Origin: Muricea muricata
Lineage: Eukaryota > Cnidaria > Anthozoa > Malacalcyonacea > Plexauridae
Assembly (NCBI GenBank): GCA_963855995.1
Contig: OY979718.1
Span: forward strand, 31,219,282-31,283,281
Direction: 5' to 3'
Length of the DNA stretch: 64,000 nucleotides
The notes under the pieces were generated by a model. It saw only the letters and a program-made list of their open reading frames with translations. It had not been told where the DNA came from and did not search any database. Position 1 is the first letter of the stretch, and each line of letters opens with the position of its first letter. A program made the position numbers and the translations under genes. This document shows positions 11,752-21,120 of the stretch, one piece after another.

Positions 11752-11836
11752 ACGTCATGGAAACGAAATCCTCACTCGGGTACGCAGACGCTAATTTTCC
11801 GCGGGTGCGGAAATGCGCGTCTGCACCGCAGGCTAC
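11752..11836 (-). repeat. Right terminal inverted repeat of the helicase transposon
   Basis: Reverse complement of 5347-5431, followed immediately by AATGATA, which also precedes the left TIR. Confidence 0.9.
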
Positions 11837-12741
11837 AATGATAGCGACTCCTTATAAAGAGTACGATACACGCTGTAAAGAATGGTTTGTCAAAAATGTT
11901 TATATACTAGGTTCCTCAAATTTATGAATATTATGAGCATTTTGACTAATAAGATCATTTCATCTTGTCACGTGAATAAGCTTTTAAACACTAGTGTTTG
12001 ATGATGACAACTGCTCGATTATCAAACACTACTGTCTCATTTATTTGAATTCAACTACACACAAGGAAAAATTGTTTAGCGTGCAATCGTTACCACACAA
12101 CAATTGTTCATTAGGACAGAGCAATTGTTTATTACTTTCATTCAAGATACTATTTCGAAAGTAATGAATGTTCAGTCGAGGCCTCTCGAAATTCATTGCT
12201 TTTTTCACGGATATTCTCATCAGGGATAGGTTAACTGTATTTAATGTTTCCGTTTCGTTTGCTGTATCAGAGTATTTTAGTAACATTTTTCTGAAAATTT
12301 GACATTTTTGCTTCTTTTGGAAAATATCATTTCATTTCCTTCAAAATTTGTTATAGTATCTTTCAGTCACAAATACACACAAAACTATGCGGCCATTACT
12401 CGGGACCAACAATTCCTAAAGAAATGAATAATTGTAATGATTTGAAATTTGCATAGCGGGACTAAATCGTCGGGCTGGCTACGCTACTGCTTATAGCTAT
12501 AATTGCATAGTCGTCCAATCAGCAATCAGATTTTTCATGGGTCAATTGTGTATGTATACAAATATGTTTCATAATGGAATGGCGGTGAGCTTTCGCTGTT
12601 AGCTCTATATCTGTCGATGACGGATTTTTTAAATGCAAAGCACTTTGGCACTTGAAAGAAGTTCTAATTTTTTCACTACTTACTGACCGATACTGTTTTC
12701 TAAAAATACAGTGATAGAAAAATACATTAAAAAGTTCTTAC

Positions 12742-13151
12742 CACGCCTGGAATTTTAATGGAAACTAAATCCTTGGATTGTTCTTCGCGATAACTTTTCA
12801 ATAACTGTGTGTAATCTGAATAGTCTGTAAACGGTTTAGTATTTGGATTTTCTAGAGTATTTTTAACGAGCTGATTGTTTCTTGCAAGCGAACCCACGTA
12901 ACGTATCAGCCACTGTGTTTCCTGAAGGCGAAGTTTAAGTGCACTGCGTACCAACACTTTTTCACTCGGTTGGTTTAACAATGGAAATGGTACAGCTTCC
13001 AAAAGGTTGGTAGTCTCGTTAGGATATGCTAGTGGTTTCTCTAGAGGTGTCGTCAGCTTATAAAATCCTTTTTCTATAGCCAGGTCAACTGCACGTCGAA
13101 GTGGACACATTTGGTTTTTTATAGCATCCTGTGGCAACACAATGCATGTTC
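12742..13151 (-). CDS. lipoxygenase-like gene, upstream exon
   Basis: On the minus strand a polypyrimidine-poor acceptor (TTTATTTATCTAG) precedes 13151 and a donor (GTAAGAAC) follows 12742, giving a 410-bp open exon. The peptide begins near TCIVLPQDAIKNQMCPLRRA and ends KDLVSIKIPGV. Its layout, an LPQD start followed by a helical stretch and a D-Y-D-L-like segment (FTDYSDYTQLLKSY), fits the region just before the conserved WxxDxxFxxQRLAG block of lipoxygenases, which occurs in the exon at 3895-4063. The end phase is 0, matching that exon. On its own this exon is not diagnostic, so the call rests on the pairing. A truncated copy exists at 62869-63062. Confidence 0.55.
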
Positions 13152-13483
13152 CTAGATAAATAAAACATAACGCACGTTTATACAACTTAGCAAAATATAA
13201 CAGATAGGCATAGTTTTATAGTTTCTCAAGGCCACATATGGAATAACATCTCGTTAAAATTACTAAATTTGTAGTTCTTAATTAACGCGCAATTGCTTTT
13301 TACATTCTTATCGCCACATTTCGTACATGAATGTTAAAAAACAAGTCTCAGTTAGGATGTGGGAAATTGAATACGCCATACCTAACAGAATGACGTAGGA
13401 TGCCGCTTTATATGATTCGATAAAACAGGTTAGTGTAAACTGATACGATTCCATCATTAAATCATTATTGAACGCGCTTGAGC

Positions 13484-13566
13484 GAGATCGGGAATCTTCG
13501 AGTTAAGCCCCTCGAGTTAAGCCTATTTCGAGTGAAGACTCAATCACGTCCTTTTAGGCCCCAACC
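13484..13566 (+). repeat. Left part of an older repeat split by the 5.4-kb TIR element
   Basis: Contains two TCGAGTTAAGCCC blocks. The sequence continues at 19010 (CCAACCAGGCCTTTTTTTC). Together these parts align with the minus strand of 31095-31215, which lacks the intervening 5.4 kb and so acts as an empty-site relative. Confidence 0.6.
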
Positions 13567-13585
13567 AGGCCTACTCTGGGCCCCA

Positions 13586-13690
13586 ATGTCGCCTAATATC
13601 GCCTAATATCGCCCAATATCGCCTAATATCGCCCAATATCGCCTAATGTCGCCCAATATCGCCTATTATCGCCTAATATTGCCTATTATT
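13586..13690 (+). repeat. Subterminal ~10-bp tandem array (left)
   Basis: About ten copies of TCGCC(T/C)AATA in direct orientation. The same unit recurs at 18872-18985 in the same, not the inverted, orientation. Confidence 0.8.
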
Positions 13691-14699
13691 ACCTGACATC
13701 CCCTAACACTGCTTATGTTACTTGGGAGTGGAGAAGGTTGGTCAGTCACTTGGTTATGGATTACGATAATATACTAACACTTGTGTCAATAGTACTCTTT
13801 TTGCTATGGTTGTGTAATTGTTTTCAGACCTTGGCTAAGGCAGCTGTCTCTCTTTTAGAGCACAATGATGACTACCACAAGGAGTACCATTTTTCATACA
13901 TTTCTCTTCACTCTATTAAGGCCCATGACTTGCCAATTATGCTGCATATTTTTTGTGAAAGCAATTACATTTGAATTTTGGTTACACCAACTATATAGAC
14001 AGAGTCTGAAAAGTTATCTAGCTGTATTACCAATACTAATAGTAGACCATAGTAATACAGCTAGAGAATCAGGTTTTGCAATCAAATATGGTACCATGCC
14101 TCAAGGTATGATTGTCATGCATTCCTAATATCAGTAATATATATCCAATTTATTACACTTCCCGAAGGGTAAGTGTCTTAAATCCACCCCTTCGTCGTTC
14201 GTCAACGAGAAATCGACTTTCCATCGCGACAACGCGGGCTCAGAAAATGCGATACTTCATGTCAACAATCTACAAAAGCCTGTACGTCTGAACCTCTATG
14301 AATTTCCTAGTTACTTGCGTTTACTTTGGGATACATGGTCACTATGTACATATATAGATGTTTTTGGTATTTTCTGGTTACTTTTCACTCTGGACTGAAA
14401 GAGCCAGTGTCTTAAAATGGCCTTTTTCTCTCTTCGTTTTTTTTTCGTGGAAGCATGACTCTCCATTTTGGACAGCGGGCTCATTTTCAATATGGCGGAC
14501 GTCAAGGAGTTAGCAGCAATTTTCTTGTTTCACTTCTTTCTAAAGCTCTATTTCGGGCAAATTACTGTTGTTTGCGGTAAATCTGAATAAACAGGGAACT
14601 ATGGAATTTTCCTTTAATTTGGTAAGGAATTATGGATATTTCATTACATATTTCTGTATTTCATTTTCCAGAAACTCAATTAATATATACAGTATTTAA

Positions 14700-14913
14700 A
14701 GGTAGGTTGCAGTCCATAATGTAAACAAATGCTTGGTTTATATGTTGAACTGCTATATTTATGAAATATGATTTACTAACTGAATGCCTGGTACTGTTCT
14801 GGTTTGCTTTGCTCATAAATGAATGTAAACCAGTGTTTAGATTCAAAAAAAATTTCAGTCGGTCCCCATTGTTATGAGCAGAACCAATGTGCAGAAGGGA
14901 CTGTAACCTACCT
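14700..14913. mobile_element. piggyBac-type MITE (TTAA target duplication)
   Basis: A 214-bp element begins AGGTAGGTTGCAGTCC and ends with GGACTGTAACCTACCT. It is flanked on both sides by TTAA (14696-14699 and 14914-14917). Non-coding; the minus-strand open frame across it has no recognisable domain. Confidence 0.75.
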
Positions 14914-16039
14914 TTAACTGTTGGGTTTAACACACTACTACATTCTCTCAAATGTTCTGCCTTGGAGTTGTGCCTTACTTGCCACAGTGTTTATTTTTTA
15001 GAGTCATTTCTTGATTAGACGATGCTACAACTAATTTATGGAACTTCACAATTTGCCTGGTTGCAACTTTGTACTTCTGGCAAATCAGTCAATCATGACC
15101 AACAAAAGCTCTGAACACCTTATTTTTCCACCAGAATTATAACATGAAATTTAAGGCCAGTGTGTACTGTTATGATAAAAGCACCATTGTATGAATTGTC
15201 ATTTGTGCAACTGTCAATAATTAACAATGTACTATGATGTTCTTTGTTGAGGCTGTCAAAATATGGTTCTCATATGGCATTATTTTATTGACTAGTTGTT
15301 ATGGCAATGTTCAGTTATCGGTTATGCAACAATACCTATTCTTCAAAAAAGGTCATTCAGCTGAAATGCAAGGGCACTATGCTCAATATTCATAAGAACA
15401 AGATGTTTACTACTTCGTGTTTGTAATGCTGCCACGGCATATTGGTGAAAACTAAATGCATTCTAATAATGAAAGCACTAAAGATCATATATATACAAGA
15501 ACAATCACTTTGTCTAGTTTGTGTTTTGTCTTCTCTAGTGCCTACAGTAATTCTTTTTCGTGGTAAAATATAAACGTGGTAAAATAAAACAATAACATAG
15601 CCACATATACATAGCACACTATTGGTTCCAGTAATTTGTCAAAGATGTCTTGTACACCGTGATCACATCCATTGACCAATATAGAAATTGTGTAAATAAA
15701 ATAACTGCCAGTCTTGTATTGAAAACCTGTTTCACTTAAACAATTTTAATATCTTGACACCTTCACAAATAAAATTTCTTGACAAACCAGTTAACAACTA
15801 ACAAACCTAACACAACAATGAAGTACCTGTTACAATCAATCAGGGGAGACGTGACATAACTCTATCACCAATCTCAATAATACTTGCATAATTGAACTGC
15901 ATAATTCATAAACAATACTGTATATTTGGCAAATCTTACTTCTGTGTTTTTCTGTTATGAGCATTATCCAGATTTATATTAACAGGCATTGGCAATAAAA
16001 AATTTTATTGTTTTATGTGAAAGAGCATGAAAAAGTAGG

Positions 16040-16795
16040 CCGATTGGCTGTTTACTAAATACATAAACGAGCATAGCTCAGTTATTATTCAGTCTAATTT
16101 CAATAAAATTTTGCACATGGATACTACATAACAAGACGCATCAAAAAACGTTTCTAATTTTGTTGCCAAGGTAACACTGCTGTCCCTTGGCCCTTGATCA
16201 TTGATCTGAATAATACTGGATCACGCATACATATGTACCAAGTGAAGCCAGCAGAAATGACGAATTTGGAGTACCAAGATGGCGGACAATCAGCATTTTC
16301 AATAGATAAATAAACTTCCTTATTTTAAGGAAATTTACGGAAATTGAAAACTCTGCTTAAAAGATTACTCTTACACCCGCAAAGAACACTGGACCTGGAG
16401 TACCAAGATGGCGGCGATGACTTCAAAATTTTATTATGTATGCGTGATCCAGTATTATTCAGATCAATGCCCTTGATACGAAATTTCTATAACTTGTTAT
16501 ATTTATCCACCTGGACATTTTTTTTCGAGCAATGATCTTCACATTGAACTTTAGGCATACATATGTATAGCAGACAGACCTCTCGTAACATGTTGTTATA
16601 ACCAGTTCAAGTATACAGCTATTTTATAAAAATTCTGTGCGGGGCCTGGGGACGACAGTGTTACCATAGCAACGGCGTTAAAAATGTTTTTGGATGTATC
16701 TTGCAATGTAGTATCTGTGTACAAAAGTTTGTTAAATTTGAGTTAATAATAACTGAGCTGTGCTCGTTTATGTATTTATTAAAATCAGCAGTTTA
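16040..16795. repeat. Imperfect inverted repeat, ~150-bp arms
   Basis: Arms at about 16040-16195 and 16635-16795 pair through blocks such as AACGAGCATAGCTCAG / CTGAGCTGTGCTCG and GGTAACACTG / CAGTGTTACC. The spacer contains the hAT MITE at 16199-16469. It is probably an older foldback element. Confidence 0.6.
16199..16469. mobile_element. hAT-type MITE with 8-bp target duplication
   Basis: Perfect ~32-bp inverted ends starting CATTGATCTGAATAATACTG. CCCTTGAT occurs on both flanks (16191-16198 and 16470-16477). The element is 271 bp and non-coding. The internal motif GAGTACCAAGATGGCGG occurs twice. Confidence 0.85.
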
Positions 16796-16835
16796 TATTT
16801 TGTAAAAAGGTGTTCCCCTCCACAGATGCCTGCTA

Positions 16836-17275
16836 CACACGTAAAAACGCACAAGTTGCTACAGACCTGCAAACAAGTTGTAACAAGTCTGTTCACAAGT
16901 TGTTGACAAGATGTATTCGCACTGCTTGTTTCGAATTTGTTGGAACAAGTTTGGAACAAGCTGTTGACAAATTGTAACAAGCTTGATGGGACTATCAGAC
17001 CTGTTACAAGATTGTTCCAACAAGACTGATACAGCATGATACAACAATATTGTTACAGCCTTGTGTTGTCAATCTTGTAACAAACTTGCTACAGCAGGAT
17101 TGTATCAGAGTTGTTAGAACAACCTTGTCACAAGTCTGATATTTTCGTAAAGCTTGTTACAAGTTGTCAACAAGTTTGGAACAACTTGTTGACAACCTTG
17201 GTACAAGCAGTGCGAACGCATCTTGTTGACGGCTTGTCTGCAGACTTGTTACAAGTTGTGAGACTTTTACGTGTG
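16836..17275. mobile_element. TA-flanked MITE built of repeated TTGTTACAAGTTGT motifs
   Basis: Ends are CACACGTAAAA and TTTTACGTGTG, each next to TA (16834-16835 and 17276-17277), as in Tc1/mariner-type insertion. The interior is a quasi-palindrome densely packed with variants of ACAAGTTGT, TTGTTACAAG and CAACAAG on both strands. The overlapping open frames are by-products of the repeats. Confidence 0.75.
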
Positions 17276-18860
17276 TATACCTCCACAGGACTACAAGGTT
17301 CCTGAAAATTAAACCCAACCAGCCCCCTTGTGTGAGAAAAGCCTGAAAAGGACCCTAAGTTCCGTAAGTTCTGAGGGAAGTGTGAACGCCTGAGTAGGCG
17401 TCTTGTTATCACTATAAAACAGGGCTGTAAGCATCATTTTTGCATGTTTTCAAGTAGAAAACGAAAGGTTAAGTTAACAAGGCAATTGATTTTATCTATT
17501 ATTTGAAATGCATTTCATATTTGACATTTTGATCAAGCATGTTTAAACAAAGTAACGAAAATTTGATCTGCTATTAATTAATATGTACAGTACTCACCTG
17601 ATCTATTAAGTTGCGCTTTATATTACACTGATGCATTGGATTCAAATGAATTGTCTGTTTCAAATATTTTACGGTTATGCCCAATTGATGGGCCATGTTT
17701 ATTTCAACTGAGAGAATTTTTTTATCCCTTTTCTTTTTATATAAAAATTAAGATTTTAGAGCGCGCCATCATGGGTGTACTCAGCCGGAAACTAGGCATC
17801 GACCTTTGACCTTCGTATCGTTATCTTCTAGCGCAGTTCATGCAAAGTTGCATGTCTATTGTTGACTGAGCAACAGTAACACCACTAAAACGTAATCTGC
17901 ACAACTTAGCTGCCCCATTCTATGAAACTACAACAATACGTTCACAGAAGCAGTATGAAATAAAAGTATGTAATTATAAATGTAGAAGAAATTTCTGGCA
18001 GTGGTATATACTTTGAGTTTCCAGGAGACAGTTGCCAGCAGGTTGGGTGGATACTAAAGGGCAAGTTAGCTACGTGGAACAAATGAGGAAGAAATATTTA
18101 TGTATGGCCATATGGAGGCGTTCATTTCTTCAATTAATATGGTGTGGTCTATATCATATACAAAACTGTCCATATTGCTTGAGATAAATGGTGCTTGAAC
18201 ATTTTGTAGTCATGAAAAACACTTAGTAACTATGCAATGACCTACTGTTGTTTGTATATGCCAGTATGAGGTTTGTGACACAGTCTTAATATAATATCTC
18301 TACGTAGTTTTAGTTTTTGAACATTTACTGCGGATAAATATGGAGCATTTTGATGTTTCATACCTCGTTTCATACAATACCGTGTATTTGCTGATTTTTT
18401 GCAGTCATTCTTATTTTAAACAAAAGCATAAATTTTGAGGCTTGAGTGTTACAAGTCATAGTCATTTGCAGGCAGTGCGTAGTCAGTGTTATGCAGTTGG
18501 GTTGGCGATATGTTCTGCGCTATTAATTTCTTTTGAAATTGGTTGTTTTTAAAGTTTGTAAACATAAACATTTCAATATTCACACTCTAATTATTGACAC
18601 TGGTATGCCACTGGTTGCATGTGCAAGTTGTTGGTTGCCCTTAACAGTTTGCAAGTCAACGACTTGCTGGAAAAAATGCAAAGCCTTGCCATATATTTTA
18701 GTTGGAATTGGATAAATATTTGATTTATATTATGCTTAGATATTAACTAGTGAACATATTTATACTAAGTGGATAGTACATTGTCTTAATTAATGGTATA
18801 CAATGGTATTCTGTGGAAACTGTAATCATTGTATCCCATGCTAATACCCAAATAATATAA
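17276..18860. other. Non-coding interior of the 5.4-kb TIR element
   Basis: No gene, RNA or repeat recognised in this AT-rich stretch. Confidence 0.5.
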
Positions 18861-18871
18861 CCTATATTGCT

Positions 18872-18985
18872 CAATATCGCCCAATATCGCCTAATATCGC
18901 CCAGTGTCGCCTAAAATCGCCATGTATTTTAAAGATTTTTTTCTGATATCGCCCAATATTGCCAGATTTCGCATGTAATCGAGGC
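18872..18985 (+). repeat. Subterminal ~10-bp tandem array (right)
   Basis: Units such as ATATCGCCCA and ATATCGCCTA, in the same orientation as those at 13586-13690, followed by the right 27-bp TIR. Confidence 0.75.
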
Positions 18986-19009
18986 GACATTGGGGCCCAG
19001 AGTAGGCCT

Positions 19010-19065
19010 CCAACCAGGCCTTTTTTTCAAAACGGGCTTAAGCGCCGGGGACGATATCGCCCCGA
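19010..19065 (+). repeat. Right part of the older repeat split by the TIR element
   Basis: Begins with the duplicated CCAACC and continues AGGCCTTTTTTTCAAAACGG then GCTTAAGCG, matching the minus strand of 31095-31215 across the insertion point. Confidence 0.55.
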
Positions 19066-19278
19066 CTTTTAAATTCATATATCTTCAGTCTTCACTTGTG
19101 GTTGAGATTTTTCGATGAAAATACCACCATTAGATCAGCAGCATTAAGTTTGTCTACTTAGTGTATATTTACTTGCATTTTGAAAACATTTTTGAGGTAT
19201 TTGATTATTTGAAGCAAATTCTTGTCTGGAAGTGAGAATTGTGTATGAATATATTATAATGTCTGTCTGAAATTTTTT

Positions 19279-19800
19279 ATGTCTCCAAGTTTTACGGCTC
19301 GTAATATCGCCTCCGCTTCTCGGCTATTTTTTATCTTTACACCAATGTATAGCCCTTTGAAAATACTATTTAGTCACCAAGTTTTAGCTCAATACAGAGA
19401 AAAACAAGAAAGTTATAAGGAAAATATAATTCTAAGAGATTCTAAGCGGCCGCGTAATCCGACACGAAAACATTCCAAACCGGAAGTGAGATGTTCGATG
19501 CTTTATTTTGAAGAAAGCGTGTTACCTAGACAACAACGACAACGGAAATCGATTCTAAAGGTCAAAGTTTACTATGCGGCATTTTTTCCCCGTGAATTTA
19601 CCCCAACGCAATCGCTAGATCGTCGGCTTTCGAAGCTTAGCGCACGTGCTCGAGTGCACGGGAAAATCCGAAGAGACTTACGTAAACGACCGCCACAGAT
19701 AAACAAATGCTCAAATTTCAACCAAACTTGTAAGAATAATAACACGCAGCATAAGGAAGATTTTGATTTTTTTTCGGAAGGAAACTGTCAAATATATTAG
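19279..19800 (+). CDS. Hypothetical open frame, unrecognised
   Basis: A 173-codon frame that is rich in Arg and Lys in its second half (KRPRNPTRKHSKP, RRLSKLSARARVHGKIRRD). No domain, signal peptide or membrane segment is recognised. It is longer than expected by chance in this AT-rich DNA but has no splice or homology support. It could be a chance frame. Confidence 0.15.
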   Translation: MSPSFTARNIASASRLFFIFTPMYSPLKILFSHQVLAQYREKQESYKENIILRDSKRPRNPTRKHSKPEVRCSMLYFEESVLPRQQRQRKSILKVKVYYAAFFPREFTPTQSLDRRLSKLSARARVHGKIRRDLRKRPPQINKCSNFNQTCKNNNTQHKEDFDFFSEGNCQIY

Positions 19801-19801
19801 G

Positions 19802-20842
19802 AGATATTAGCCAATGAGTTCATGTTTATAAGGCAAGTTATGTTTTGTTCAAGGTCGCAAGCTTTAATTTTGAATTAATCTAGACCAGTGAACTCTAATA
19901 CAACTGGAACGATAACTCCTATGTTTTCGTCCTATGATCGGATGAAGCCAAATTTGAAGCAAAAGGCGGGAACCGCGCGAGGAAAATGGCTTGTTCGAAA
20001 GGACTTGGGAAAGTTTCGAGGAGTGAAAAGTTTGTTTTGGAGCGAAAATATACATGAAAAATGAGAATTTTCATCACAAGACTTCAATTTTAAAGATTCG
20101 ATCCTGGTTTTCTGGATAGTCCTGACAGTTCTACACTTAGTTACGGAAAAAATTGAGGGGTATCAGTTTTGTACTCTGGAAAATGACGAAAGTTTCAACG
20201 TGCCGAAGCAAACTACGAAGCAAACTACGCTCTTCAACTCAAGAATATATTGCTTTAACTATTTCAACACTTCCAAAACTTATCTTGTGCTAAAGTCCAG
20301 GTATCGTTGTCTATTTTGAGCTTTTAGTCTTTGCTGTATCCCTTCTAAAACGTGAGTGAATCGAGGTTTTCAAAGTGGTGTATTTGTATGGTTGATTTAA
20401 AATTACGTATAAAACTTATATTTTTCGTCAGATAGCATTAGTTTTAAAGCTTTAAACTTCGGTTACGGATAGTTCTTGGCAGCCTCTTCCATCTAATTGT
20501 TAAAATTGGAAAGTTATCAGTTGTTTAACAAAGATATTTCGTGACAAAGTTTTCGCCGAAACTGTTTTTCATTTTTAGCAGCCAAAAAATATTTTAAAAT
20601 CTTACTCGACGTCCTAGAAAGTTGAGGTGCATGAAATTTCAATATATCTAGAAAATATTTCGCACCTAACTGGCTCTAAAACACGAAGTTAAAGGGTCGA
20701 AAAGAGCTTTTGAAATAGGTCATATTTTGGTGGCTTGGCCTTCATGGCGGCTTTCAATTTGGCTTCAAAGATGGCGGCGAAGTTATAGTTCCAGTCTTTT
20801 TTGAGTTCACTTATCTAGACACTTAGGCGGCAAATAAAAGCT
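19802..20842. other. No recognised features
   Basis: AT-rich DNA between the TIR element and the MULE; I see no gene. Confidence 0.5.
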
Positions 20843-20851
20843 CAATAAAAA

Positions 20852-20957
20852 GGAAGGCGCACTCGGACATCCAGCAAAGGTAGGTATCTTCGGAAATTGT
20901 TTCCGAAGATAGATCTCCGACTTCCGAACGTCGCATTGCGTGTCGCGGGTTTGTCGC
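20852..20957 (+). repeat. Left TIR of the MULE
   Basis: Reverse complement of 27868-27974, with a 2-bp indel and a short stretch missing near the inner edge. Confidence 0.9.
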
Positions 20958-21120
20958 GGGTAGTTTGCGTGGAATTAAAGGAACGCGGGAAAATGTAAAT
21001 ACAATTTAAATGTTTTGGTGTCTTCGATTGTCTTGCTTGTATTTATATTCCTTTTTACTTGTAAGCTCATTTTTTCATCGCCGCAAGATTGTTCGTTTAA
21101 GAACATGGCAAAATAGCATG

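Larger units (their letters stand above)
5347..11836. mobile_element. RecQ-helicase/DUF6589 DNA transposon (AcademH-like), degraded
   Basis: An 85-bp terminal inverted repeat begins GTAGCCTGCGGTGCAGACGC at 5347 and is mirrored at 11752-11836, with about two mismatches. The same heptamer AATGATA directly flanks both ends (5340-5346 and 11837-11843), consistent with a target-site duplication. Inside are a plus-strand RecQ-like helicase, a minus-strand DUF6589 gene with an N-terminal zinc-finger exon, and a 2A-peptide/protease-like remnant. Helicase-bearing Academ relatives (AcademH) are known in animals and fungi, and I suspect this belongs there, but the assignment and the expected TSD length are from memory and need a search. 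It sits within the intron of the lipoxygenase-like gene. All three genes are broken. Confidence 0.8.
13567..19009. mobile_element. 5.4-kb TIR element without recognisable genes
   Basis: Perfect 27-bp terminal inverted repeats begin AGGCCTACTCTGGGCCCC at 13567 and end at 19009. CCAACC directly flanks both sides (13561-13566 and 19010-19015) as a 6-bp target duplication. Just inside each TIR is an array of ~10-bp units of the type TCGCCTAATA. A 6-bp duplication and a 5'-AG terminus are Polinton/Maverick-like, but no polymerase, integrase, protease or capsid-like gene is visible, and Polinton TIRs are normally much longer. It is best treated as a non-autonomous element of unknown superfamily. 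At least three MITEs are nested inside. Confidence 0.75.

Noticed and set aside
16768-17412. Overlapping ORFs rich in CQQLV/CNKLV words
   Set aside because: They come from the repetitive TA-flanked MITE and appear on both strands.
13567-19009. Polinton/Maverick assignment for the 5.4-kb element
   Set aside because: The 6-bp duplication and AG terminus fit, but the TIR is only 27 bp and no polymerase B, integrase, protease, ATPase or capsid-like gene is visible inside.
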